A stretch of 64,000 bases of DNA, taken from Bacteroidota bacterium (lineage in GTDB: Bacteria; Bacteroidota; JABWAT01). The stretch spans positions 62,001 through 126,000 of the forward strand of contig JAIUNL010000013.1 of the NCBI GenBank assembly GCA_020161835.1. The letters are read 5' to 3'. The notes under the pieces were generated by a model. It did not search any database, was not told where the DNA came from, and saw only the letters and a program-made list of their open reading frames with translations. The position numbers and the translations under genes were made by a program. This document shows, in pieces, positions 7,696 through 15,108 of the stretch (position 1 is the stretch's first letter; each line of letters opens with the position of its first letter).

Positions 7696-8823
7696 TTATT
7701 TTCCAGCAAGGATTTCTTGGTAATAATTTTCATAAATACCAATAACATGATTAGCGTCAAATATTTTTGCTCTGGCAATTGCACCTTCGCGGAATGTGGA
7801 AAGAGAGTCATCTGAACTGAGAATAGAAAGGGTTTTTTCGACAAACATGTTAACATTTCCCAGCTCACACAAATAACCCGAAACACCGTCAATATTTAAT
7901 TCTGGAAGTCCACCAATGTCAGAAGAAACAACCGGGACACCACAGGCCATGGCTTCAAGTGCTGCAAGTCCAAACGTTTCTGATTCGCTGGGCATAATAA
8001 AAACATCAGAAATTGAAAGAAGTTCTTCTACTGCCTCGTATTTTCCCATAAAAAATATGTGATCACACAATCCCAACTTCCGGCAAAGTCTTTCCGCTTC
8101 AACCCTTTCAGGTCCGTCACCAACAAGAAGTAATTTTGCCTTTACAGTTTTGAGCACTTCAGCAAAAACCAGAACGACTTCGTTTACTCTTTTTAACGGA
8201 CGGAAGTTAGAAACGTGAATAATAAGGCGTTCACCTTCCGGACTGAACCTTTTTTTAAGTTCCGGCAGAGGATTTCTGAAAAACCGGTTAAAGTCGATGA
8301 AATTATGAATGACTTTTATTTCTTTACTGATGTTAAAAACCCGGTTGGTTTCAATTTTCAGCCAATCAGATACAGCCGTCACACCATCACTCTGATCTAT
8401 TCCAAACTCAACACTAGGTATGTAATTTGGATCCTGACCGATCAAAGTAATATCTGTACCATGAAGAGTTGTCACTACTTTTATATCACAGCCATGGGTT
8501 TTTAAAATTTGCTTGGCAAGGTAAGCACTGGTTGCGTGCGGAATGGCGTAATGAACGTGCAGCAGGTCGAGTTTTTCGTGCAGGGTTACATCAACCATTT
8601 TTGAACTGAGGGCAGTGTCATAAGACGGATATTGAAACAACGGATAGACATTGACCTGAACTTCATGGAAAAAGACGTTAGGCGGAATATGAGTAAGTCT
8701 CATCGGCATTGCGTATGAGATAAAATGAACGCAATGACCGCGTTCTGCAAGAGCAAGACCAAGTTCGGTTGCAACAACTCCGCTTCCGCCAAAAGTTGGG
8801 TAGCACGTAATTCCTATTTTCAT
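7696..8823 (-). CDS. bshA: N-acetyl-alpha-D-glucosaminyl L-malate synthase BshA
   Basis: A 375-residue GT4 glycosyltransferase with the BshA hallmarks: N-terminus MKIGITCYPTFGGSGVVA, VHYAIPHATSAYLA, GTDITLIG, and the C-terminal donor site with ESETFGLAALEAMACGVPV. BshA joins UDP-GlcNAc to L-malate, the first step of bacillithiol synthesis in the cytoplasm. Length matches the family (about 377). The deacetylase BshB and ligase BshC are not in the window. It is the first gene of a five-gene minus-strand operon (bshA, ogt, kinase-like, DUF2231-like, rsmF). The 122 bases between it and the divergent yigZ gene must hold both promoters, though I see no exact TAnnTTTG there. Confidence 0.93.
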   Translation of the reverse strand: MKIGITCYPTFGGSGVVATELGLALAERGHCVHFISYAMPMRLTHIPPNVFFHEVQVNVYPLFQYPSYDTALSSKMVDVTLHEKLDLLHVHYAIPHATSAYLAKQILKTHGCDIKVVTTLHGTDITLIGQDPNYIPSVEFGIDQSDGVTAVSDWLKIETNRVFNISKEIKVIHNFIDFNRFFRNPLPELKKRFSPEGERLIIHVSNFRPLKRVNEVVLVFAEVLKTVKAKLLLVGDGPERVEAERLCRKLGLCDHIFFMGKYEAVEELLSISDVFIMPSESETFGLAALEAMACGVPVVSSDIGGLPELNIDGVSGYLCELGNVNMFVEKTLSILSSDDSLSTFREGAIARAKIFDANHVIGIYENYYQEILAGK

Positions 8824-8945
8824 AGCAGGTGATTTTTGCTTCCGTTAAATAAAACATTCAATTTAGTAAAAATGGTGTTCGTCTGAAAACCGAAACACTT
8901 TAATGTCACAACAAAAATTGGCTGACCGATCGTTTCCTATTGCCT

Positions 8946-9587
8946 ATGTCATCATCAGATTATTTTTTAACCTGCAGCAAACCTGTTGTTTTTGAACAGA
9001 AAATTACCGGAAGCCGGTTTATTGGATATCTTTTTCCTGTTTCAACAGTTGCAGAAGTTGAAAATCAGTTGCACCAGCTAAGAAAAAGTTTTTACGATGC
9101 AACCCATCACTGCTATGCCTGGCGAATCAGAAACGCACAAACCGGAAATAGGGACTCCAGATTTAATGATGATGGTGAACCATCTGGAACAGCCGGCAAA
9201 CCCATTTTGCAGATTATTGAAAGTGAACAACTTGAAAATGTTCTGATCGTGGTTGTCCGTTATTTTGGCGGAACCAAACTTGGTACTGGCGGTTTGGTAA
9301 AAGCTTACGGAAGTACTGCAAAAGAAACGGTCAGTCAGGCTGAAATTATTAAAAAATTTCTTTTCAGGGATGGATGGGTGAAGTTCAATTACGAATTTGT
9401 TTCAACCTTTCTGAATTTATGCCACAAATGTGAAGTTTTACCCGGAATTCCGGTTTATGGCGATGGAGTTGACTATCCTGTGAAGGTTTTACCATCTAAG
9501 GAAAATGAATTTAAGCAGGCACTAACAGAACACTCAAATGGCAAAGTAAGTGTGAACTGGGATGACCCTGCTGAATCAACAAAATAA
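8946..9587 (+). CDS. yigZ: YigZ/IMPACT-family protein
   Basis: A 213-residue UPF0029 protein. The signature lies in the N-terminal half: KITGSRFIGYLFPV, HHCYAWRI, DDGEPSGTAGKPIL and VVRYFGGTKLGTGGL. A ferredoxin-like C-terminal domain follows (about 135-205). Eukaryotic IMPACT/Yih1 relatives modulate the Gcn2 kinase; the bacterial role is uncertain but related to translation or RNA. I chose ATG8946; a TTG at 8940 would add two residues, and neither has a clear ribosome binding site. It is divergent from bshA and is followed by a small gene. Confidence 0.88.
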   Translation: MSSSDYFLTCSKPVVFEQKITGSRFIGYLFPVSTVAEVENQLHQLRKSFYDATHHCYAWRIRNAQTGNRDSRFNDDGEPSGTAGKPILQIIESEQLENVLIVVVRYFGGTKLGTGGLVKAYGSTAKETVSQAEIIKKFLFRDGWVKFNYEFVSTFLNLCHKCEVLPGIPVYGDGVDYPVKVLPSKENEFKQALTEHSNGKVSVNWDDPAESTK

Positions 9588-9602
9588 AAAATGGAGAAAA
9601 GA

Positions 9603-9845
9603 ATGGCTGACCTGACCTGGATCAATTTGAATATTCAAATTCTTGAACAAATTGAAGTCCCAAGTGAACGTGATCGTTTTGAACTTACAAGCTTATATAT
9701 GATGAAAATGGATCAGATCAGCAGAAAAATAAAGGAAGAGACGCTAACTGAACCTTGCAAGCTTCTATTTGATGACTTCGAGTCTACCGCTCTTACTGCT
9801 ATTAAAAACCTCATCCAATCTGATTCACCGGCCAAACCTGACTGA
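9603..9845 (+). CDS. small conserved-looking helical protein, unknown
   Basis: An 80-residue acidic, helical protein without signal peptide or membrane segment. It contains ERDRFELTSLYMMKMDQI and FDDFESTALTAIKNLI, which look like amphipathic helices. I do not recognise a family. The frame is open from ATG9591, but that ATG sits inside GGAGAAAAGA, a strong ribosome binding site placed six bases before ATG9603, so 9603 is chosen. It begins 15 bases after yigZ and is likely in one transcript with it. No function is proposed. Confidence 0.5.
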   Translation: MADLTWINLNIQILEQIEVPSERDRFELTSLYMMKMDQISRKIKEETLTEPCKLLFDDFESTALTAIKNLIQSDSPAKPD

Positions 9846-9873
9846 CACTCGCAAGCATTTAATTAAATCCGGA

Positions 9874-9906
9874 TTGGGAAAGTGAATCTGTGATTTGTTA
9901 TTTTTG
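9874..9906 (+). promoter_or_regulatory. candidate Bacteroidota-type promoter for the 9937 gene
   Basis: TTG at 9874-9876 and an exact TAnnTTTG (TATTTTTG, 9899-9906) are separated by 22 bases, slightly wider than the 20 seen at malQ and the tRNAs. Transcription would begin near 9913, giving a leader of about 24 bases. Confidence 0.4.
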
Positions 9907-9936
9907 TACGTTTTTTAATCAACCACGGGAAAAACC

Positions 9937-11244
9937 ATGAAAAAACTGTGTCTTGTCCTTTTCTTTGCCTTATCGGCTCTGGTTTCATCTGCCCAGCTTC
10001 CTGATGTACCTGGAAATAATATGGTGGGCGGGTTGGGAATGACTGTCATTGACGGAAAGTCTTACTTCCTGCTGAATACGGCACCCGAATTTTCTTTTTC
10101 TGACTGGGGTGTGGGTCTTGATCTGAACCTGAGAATTGACACCGACGGAAAAATAAGAAAAGCTGATTTTGATGAAGGATACGATTTTTTACGATTGATC
10201 AGATATGTACGATATGGACAAAAAAGGGCACCGTTATACTTCAGGGTGGGTGCCCTGGATGCAGCACGAATTGGCCATGGTCTTTTGATGTACAACTATT
10301 CTAATTCGATTTCTTATGATAACCGTAAGGTCGGACTTGAATTTGATATGAAGTTTGACAGTTGGGGTTTTGAAACCATGACCTCCAACTTCTTTGGTGC
10401 AGAATTGTTTGGTGGTCGTTTTTATTACCTTCCATTGAGCGAATCCGGCATTCCGTTAATTCGCAGTCTGGAATTTGGGTCATCATTCGTTACTGATTTG
10501 AGTGAAGACGGACGGAAGCTCCAGAATGGAAGCCAGCCCCTTACTTTAAAAAATTATGATAAGTCAAACCCGGTAACTGCGGCCGGTGTTGATGTCGGAT
10601 TGCCCATTCTTGATAATGCCTTTCTAGACCTGGGTATTTATTCTGAGTTCGGAAAGATTCTTGGCTATGGGCAGGGTGCCAGTTTTGGCGTTGAAACGAA
10701 TCTGAAGGGTTTAGGTTCACTTTTTTCGGTTTCCGGAAAGTTTGAGCACCGGATCAACGGCGATCAGTTTCTGCCAAATTATTTCGGACCCTTTTATGAG
10801 ATTGAACGTTTTTCGAGAGTAAAAGACTCTGTTTATACATCAAAACTGCAGCAACTTGAAGGCATTAAATCTCCCGGAAACGGACTTTATGGCAGCCTTC
10901 AGGCTACCATACTTGGTACAGTAAAAATTTTAGGAAGTTATGAAGAGCTTTACCGGCTTAAAAACAGTGGAATGCTTCATCTGGGAACTGATATGGGTGA
11001 CATTATTCCGTTTGCAATTGCAAAAGCTGACTATTACCGCCGTGGAATCAAGGCAGGTGAACTATTCAAACTTGATGAAAAAAGCATACTGACCGCAGAA
11101 GCCGGTTACAGGCCCTATCAGTATCTCATCATTTCTATGTTTTATCAGTGGACTTTTGTGCCGGTAAAAAGTGGTGGTGATATTGTGAGATATGAAACCG
11201 TTTATAAAGTTGAGCCTAAAGTTTCATTTGTCTTTCGGTTCTGA
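9937..11244 (+). CDS. outer-membrane beta-barrel protein, unknown
   Basis: A 435-residue protein with a signal peptide (1-19, cleavage after SSAQ). The rest is rich in alternating aromatic/hydrophobic strands with short Gly/Asp/Asn turns and ends in KVSFVFRF, the C-terminal aromatic residue typical of outer-membrane barrels recognised by BamA. No plug, lipobox or enzyme motif is visible. It carries its own promoter and is followed by a terminator, so it is a single-gene unit. Substrate unknown; the nearby malQ is separately transcribed and gives no firm clue. Confidence 0.6.
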   Translation: MKKLCLVLFFALSALVSSAQLPDVPGNNMVGGLGMTVIDGKSYFLLNTAPEFSFSDWGVGLDLNLRIDTDGKIRKADFDEGYDFLRLIRYVRYGQKRAPLYFRVGALDAARIGHGLLMYNYSNSISYDNRKVGLEFDMKFDSWGFETMTSNFFGAELFGGRFYYLPLSESGIPLIRSLEFGSSFVTDLSEDGRKLQNGSQPLTLKNYDKSNPVTAAGVDVGLPILDNAFLDLGIYSEFGKILGYGQGASFGVETNLKGLGSLFSVSGKFEHRINGDQFLPNYFGPFYEIERFSRVKDSVYTSKLQQLEGIKSPGNGLYGSLQATILGTVKILGSYEELYRLKNSGMLHLGTDMGDIIPFAIAKADYYRRGIKAGELFKLDEKSILTAEAGYRPYQYLIISMFYQWTFVPVKSGGDIVRYETVYKVEPKVSFVFRF

Positions 11245-11276
11245 TTTTCACATTTGGAATTCATTGCAGCAGAATC

Positions 11277-11303
11277 AAACCCGGGTAATGCCGGGTTTTT
11301 TAT
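11277..11303 (+). terminator. rho-independent terminator
   Basis: Stem AAACCCGG (11277-11284) pairs with CCGGGTTT (11291-11298) around a six-base loop, followed by T-rich sequence. It lies 32 bases after the stop of the barrel gene. Confidence 0.8.
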
Positions 11304-11537
11304 TTTCTGTAAATTTAGATTGAGAGTGTTTCTCTAATAAAAAGGTAGCACGATACAGTGGTTTTAATGAAAAACTAATGATTTATTTGAATACCCCGAC
11401 TAAAACCCGTTTACAATTTGTTTGATCAGATTTTATTTGAAAATCAGCGTTTCGATCTGTTTTGTGTCGTTGTCCTTTCAAATTGAACTTAAAACTGGTT
11501 TGGGTACAAAGCAGTTTCGACATAATTTTCTGATTTA

Positions 11538-11551
11538 AAAAAGCGCTTTCA
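11538..11551. promoter_or_regulatory. LacI/CcpA-type operator-like palindrome
   Basis: AAAAAGCGCTTTCA contains the perfect ten-base palindrome AAAGCGCTTT. It differs from the CcpA-type element TGAAAGCGCTTTCA only at the first two bases. LacI-family regulators bind palindromes with such a central CG/GC step and often control sugar genes. It lies 12 bases upstream of the malQ -33 element, a position better suited to activation or modulation than to simple blocking. No regulator gene is seen nearby. Confidence 0.35.
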
Positions 11552-11563
11552 ATCCTGAATAAT

Positions 11564-11595
11564 TTTGATTAGGGAGCAAAAAAACCTTATTTTTG
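11564..11595 (+). promoter_or_regulatory. Bacteroidota-type promoter for malQ
   Basis: TTTG (11564-11567), exactly 20 bases, then TATTTTTG (11588-11595), which matches TAnnTTTG. Transcription would start near 11602, leaving a leader of about 60 bases before malQ. Confidence 0.55.
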
Positions 11596-11663
11596 AAAGT
11601 TAAATCCGGTATCTCGAACCGGAAATTCTAACTGTAATAATAACAACAACTTACAGGTTTGTC

Positions 11664-13196
11664 ATGAAATTTGAACGTGCAGCAGGCATTCTGCTTCATC
11701 CTACTTCACTTCCCGGACGTTATGGAATAGGTGATCTTGGAGATCACGCCTATCGGTTCGTCGACTTTTTAAAGTCCGCTCAAATAAATCTCTGGCAGGT
11801 GTTACCTCTTGGTCCGACCGGCTATGGTGATTCTCCTTATCAATGTTTTTCTGCTTTTGCCGGCAATCCGCTGGTAATCAGCCCGGATAAACTACTTGAA
11901 GACGGCCTGTTGTCTCCTTCCGACCTTAAAGATGTGCCTGCTTTTAATCCGATTGAAATTGATTTTGGATGGGTAATCGGTTACAAAACCGAGCTGCTCA
12001 AAAAAGCTTTTGGCAATTTTCAGAAAAATGAAGAGAAATTATCAAAAGACTACCTCAAAGCCTGGAAAAAATTCTGCAAAGATAATTCAGAATGGCTTGA
12101 TGATTATGCTCTTTTTATGTCAGTTAAGAGTCATCATGGTGGTGTAACCTGGACCCAATGGTCAAAGGATATTGCTCACCGCACTCCCAAAGCAATTAAA
12201 GAGTGGACTAAAAAACTTGCTGATGACATTGAATATCAAAAATTTATTCAGTTCAACTTCTTTCATCAGTGGATGAAGGTAAAGGCGTATGCAAATGAAA
12301 ATGGCGTTAAAATTGTTGGCGATCTGCCCATTTTTATTGCCTATGACAGTGCAGATACCTGGTCGAACCGTGAACTCTTCAGCGTTGATGAAGATGGTAA
12401 ACTGCTAACTTGTGCCGGCGTTCCGCCTGATTATTTTTCACCAACCGGTCAGTTGTGGGGAAATCCGCTTTATAACTGGGACAAAATGGAAGAAGATGAT
12501 TTCAAGTGGTGGAGAAGCCGTTTCTCCAGTTTGTTTGAAATTATGGATATAGTCAGAATTGATCACTTCAGAGGTTTTGAAGCCTTTTGGGAGATCAAAG
12601 GCGATGCAAAAACTGCTGAAAAAGGTAAATGGGTAAAAGCACCTGGTAAAAAACTTTTTTCAAGTATTGAAAAGCATTTGGGTCAGCTCCCAATTATTGC
12701 AGAAGATCTTGGTGTGATTACTGATGGTGTTGTTGCTCTCAGAGATAAATTTGATTTCCCTGGGATGAAAATTATGCAGTTCGCTTTTGGAACTGATATG
12801 GAAACCAAATTCCTGCCGCATCATTATGTTCAGAATTGCTGTGTTTATACAGGTTCTCATGATAATGATACAACAAAATCCTATTTTGATGCTGCCCGTG
12901 CTTCAAAGGATAAAAACGACATTTACGAGTTCACCCAAAAATATCTGAACTATTATGGTGACGATCTTGTGAATGAATTGATTCGGGTTGCTTATGCATC
13001 AGTTGCCAATACCGTTGTTTTCCCGATGCAGGATTTGTTGAATCTTGGCGGTGAAGCCCGGATGAACTTTCCTGGCAGACTGGGCGGTAACTGGTTCTGG
13101 CGTTTTAGCTGGGAACAAGTACCTTTCGGAATCGCCGACCGCTATAAATATCTTGGCGATTTGTACGACCGTCCGGCGAAAAAGCCAAAGGTTTAA
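11664..13196 (+). CDS. malQ: 4-alpha-glucanotransferase (amylomaltase, GH77)
   Basis: A 510-residue GH77 enzyme that transfers alpha-1,4-glucan segments between maltodextrins or to glucose, in the cytoplasm. The N-terminus (AAGILLHPTSLPGRYGIGDL) and SPYQCFSAFAGNP are typical. Catalytic residues by position: nucleophile Asp300 in VRIDHFRG, acid/base Glu347 in IIAEDLG, and Asp400 in GSHDNDT. The length is that of the short bacterial amylomaltases without N-terminal extension. It has its own promoter and an operator-like palindrome upstream, and the tRNA cluster follows after about 115 bases. A role in glycogen or maltodextrin turnover is likely; no other such gene is in the window. Confidence 0.96.
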   Translation: MKFERAAGILLHPTSLPGRYGIGDLGDHAYRFVDFLKSAQINLWQVLPLGPTGYGDSPYQCFSAFAGNPLVISPDKLLEDGLLSPSDLKDVPAFNPIEIDFGWVIGYKTELLKKAFGNFQKNEEKLSKDYLKAWKKFCKDNSEWLDDYALFMSVKSHHGGVTWTQWSKDIAHRTPKAIKEWTKKLADDIEYQKFIQFNFFHQWMKVKAYANENGVKIVGDLPIFIAYDSADTWSNRELFSVDEDGKLLTCAGVPPDYFSPTGQLWGNPLYNWDKMEEDDFKWWRSRFSSLFEIMDIVRIDHFRGFEAFWEIKGDAKTAEKGKWVKAPGKKLFSSIEKHLGQLPIIAEDLGVITDGVVALRDKFDFPGMKIMQFAFGTDMETKFLPHHYVQNCCVYTGSHDNDTTKSYFDAARASKDKNDIYEFTQKYLNYYGDDLVNELIRVAYASVANTVVFPMQDLLNLGGEARMNFPGRLGGNWFWRFSWEQVPFGIADRYKYLGDLYDRPAKKPKV

Positions 13197-13241
13197 TTTA
13201 AAGAAAAATTCGATCTATTTGAATTAAACATAAAAGATAGG

Positions 13242-13272
13242 TTGACTGAAATGAAAAAGTTACTTATCTTTG
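13242..13272 (+). promoter_or_regulatory. Bacteroidota-type promoter for the tRNA cluster
   Basis: TTG (13242-13244), exactly 20 bases, then TATCTTTG (13265-13272), matching TAnnTTTG. The first tRNA begins 38 bases further on. Spacing is identical to the malQ promoter, which strengthens both calls. Confidence 0.6.
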
Positions 13273-13310
13273 TCGCTCTCAAAAAAACAAAATGAAGATT
13301 TTGTTTTGCT

Positions 13311-13383
13311 GGTTCTGTAGCTCAGGTGGTAGAGCAACTGCCTTTTAAGCAGTGGGTCGATGGTTCGAGTCCATCCAGAGCCA
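13311..13383 (+). tRNA. tRNA-Lys (UUU), copy 1
   Basis: 73 bases that fold as a full cloverleaf. Acceptor GGTTCTG pairs with CAGAGCC (one G-T). The anticodon stem ACTGC/GCAGT holds loop CTTTTAA with anticodon TTT. The T-arm is GATGG-TTCGAGT-CCATC and the discriminator is A. CCA is not encoded. It is identical base for base to the copy at 13519-13591. Confidence 0.97.
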
Positions 13384-13421
13384 CAACGTTTTCTGGTGTC
13401 TTTAACAGAAAAAGTTGATTT

Positions 13422-13504
13422 GCCCAGGTGGTGAAATTGGTAGACACGCCATCTTGAGGGGGTGGTGCACTACGTGCGTGCTGGTTCGAGTCCAGTCCTG
13501 GGCA
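13422..13504 (+). tRNA. tRNA-Leu (GAG)
   Basis: 83 bases with the long variable arm of a class II tRNA. Acceptor GCCCAGG pairs perfectly with CCTGGGC. Anticodon stem CCATC/GGTGG encloses TTGAGGG, anticodon GAG, reading CUC and CUU. The variable arm contains GCAC-TAC-GTGC. The discriminator is A, and CCA is not encoded. Confidence 0.96.
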
Positions 13505-13518
13505 CAAAAGAAAAGGCC

Positions 13519-13591
13519 GGTTCTGTAGCTCAGGTGGTAGAGCAACTGCCTTTTAAGCAGTGGGTCGATGGTTCGAGTCCATCCAGAGCCA
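13519..13591 (+). tRNA. tRNA-Lys (UUU), copy 2
   Basis: Identical over all 73 bases to 13311-13383; identity continues three bases past the 3' end. It lies 14 bases after tRNA-Leu. The two lysine genes flank the leucine gene, which suggests a local duplication within one transcript. Confidence 0.97.
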
Positions 13592-13596
13592 CAAAG

Positions 13597-13656
13597 AAGG
13601 CTGCTCAGATAAAAAGGGTTTTTTGACCCTCTTTGTTTGAGCAGCCTTTTTTTATT
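13597..13656. terminator. tRNA-cluster terminator, shared with the convergent MFS gene
   Basis: AAGGCTGCTCA (13597-13607) pairs exactly with TGAGCAGCCTT (13638-13648), enclosing a second small hairpin (AAAGGGTT..GACCCTCTTT), and is followed by a T-run. The T-run overlaps the stop codon of the minus-strand MFS gene. The structure serves the plus strand well and may also stop minus-strand transcripts. Confidence 0.8.
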
Positions 13657-14890
13657 TGTTTGATTGAGTTCCCGGGGTAATTATTTTTTTCGAGATGACG
13701 ATGGCAACAAGTGTAGTTGCAACAGCAAATAATCCGACAATCCAGTAGTTGGTTAATGCTCCTGTTGCGGTTGTACCGATGATCATGCCTGCAATCAATG
13801 ATGCAACACCACTTGAAAGCTGCTGAACTGAAGAGTTTATAGCCATGAAGCTTCCACGGAAACGAGGTTCTGAAGCACCGGTGATCATGGCCATTGCCGG
13901 AACAATCCTGCCGTTTACCGTTATAAAAAATAGCACGACAATGACAAGAATAACCGGTAATGGTATTGGGGGAAGTACTGTAATCGCCATTACCGGGATT
14001 AAAGAGGCGACCGCAGCAATTAAAAAGATTCTCTGCTTACCAAACTTATCAGACAACCGACCAACCCAGGGTGAAGAGAAAAAAGTAAAAGTTCCGCCTG
14101 CCAGATAAATCAACGGAAGCTGGGATTCCGTCATGCCTGCATTAAACACCATATATGGACTTATAAACGGAATCACAGAAAATCCAGCAAACATCATTGC
14201 ACTCATCAGAGCAAATGCTTTAACATGGTTGGGGTTGGTTAAAACCGGGATGAGGGCTTTAAACATGTTTTTGTGGACCGGCACCTGACCCATGTGGTTT
14301 TTCATCGCCGGAAGATAAAAGATACCCACTATCAGAACCAATGCACTTGTTAATGCAAGAAGAAAGAAGGTTGAATGCCATCCGAAGTGACTTGCCATAA
14401 AAAGACCAGTTGGGACACCAATTACTGATGCAACTGAAAAGGCTGACATGATCATGCCTGTGGCCGTTCCTCTTCTTTCATAGGGAATTACATCACCTAT
14501 AATTGAAAAAACGGTAGCACCAAGAACGCCTCCAAAGGCACCGGTAAGAATCCGGGCTGTGAGAAGAAAGCCAAATGTGGGGGCTATGGCACAAAGCAGA
14601 GTTCCGATTGTAAAACCTGAATAAAGCCACAAAAGGGCAGATTTTCTGTCAAGTTTATCAAGATAGAAAGCACCCATGAAACCAAATAACCCGGCACTGA
14701 AAGTGTAACTGCTTACCAGCAATCCAAATTGCTGTGTATCAATAGAAAAAACCCGCATGAGTTGCGGACCCAAAGGCATAATAATGACAAAATCCATGAT
14801 ATGAGTAAACTGAACTGCGGCAAGAATGAGAATGAGTAGTTTCTCGTTTATAGGTGGTACAGGTTTGTTAGCGGAATTAACTGACATCAT
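13652..14890 (-). CDS. MFS transporter (AraJ-like drug/sugar efflux type)
   Basis: A 412-residue inner-membrane protein with twelve predicted transmembrane helices. MFS signs include the DKLDRKSALLW loop after helix 2, the long central loop between helices 6 and 7 (PAMKNHMGQVPVHKNMF), and GRLSDKFGKQRIFL, the second-half repeat of the helix 2-3 motif. It resembles the AraJ/efflux subgroup. Substrate cannot be deduced. It is divergent from the phosphofructokinase fusion gene across 218 bases and converges on the tRNA terminator. Confidence 0.88.
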   Translation of the reverse strand: MMSVNSANKPVPPINEKLLILILAAVQFTHIMDFVIIMPLGPQLMRVFSIDTQQFGLLVSSYTFSAGLFGFMGAFYLDKLDRKSALLWLYSGFTIGTLLCAIAPTFGFLLTARILTGAFGGVLGATVFSIIGDVIPYERRGTATGMIMSAFSVASVIGVPTGLFMASHFGWHSTFFLLALTSALVLIVGIFYLPAMKNHMGQVPVHKNMFKALIPVLTNPNHVKAFALMSAMMFAGFSVIPFISPYMVFNAGMTESQLPLIYLAGGTFTFFSSPWVGRLSDKFGKQRIFLIAAVASLIPVMAITVLPPIPLPVILVIVVLFFITVNGRIVPAMAMITGASEPRFRGSFMAINSSVQQLSSGVASLIAGMIIGTTATGALTNYWIVGLFAVATTLVAIVISKKIITPGTQSNK

Positions 14891-15108
14891 GAAAATGTTT
14901 CCATATTTAGGTTTTAAAACATATTAGCCGAAGGAATCATTCCGAAGGATTGAAAAACGCTTCCACTTTTAAGAAAATTTGTCTCTATATCATAAAAATT
15001 AAAGGATTTATGAGCGATTAAATTAATATGACTATCATTTTATCCGTTAATATTTATCCTTATATTTACCAAAGAGCGAAATAAATTAAGACTGCAGTCG
15101 AGGAAAAT

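Larger units (their letters stand above)
11245..11663. other. 419-base intergenic regulatory region upstream of malQ
   Basis: No gene is supported here. It contains the terminator of the barrel gene at its left end, a palindrome AAAGCGCTTT at 11540-11549, and a good Bacteroidota-type promoter at 11564-11595 that reads into malQ. The roughly 230 bases between terminator and palindrome show nothing recognisable. Confidence 0.6.

Noticed and set aside
13322..13507. 61-codon minus-strand reading frame
   Set aside because: It lies over tRNA-Lys and tRNA-Leu on the opposite strand; the tRNA cloverleaves explain the sequence.
14935..14955. Direct repeat CCGAAGGA around GGAATCATTCC between the MFS and kinase-fusion genes
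   Set aside because: Short and only partly symmetric; I could not separate it from chance and it matches no known operator.
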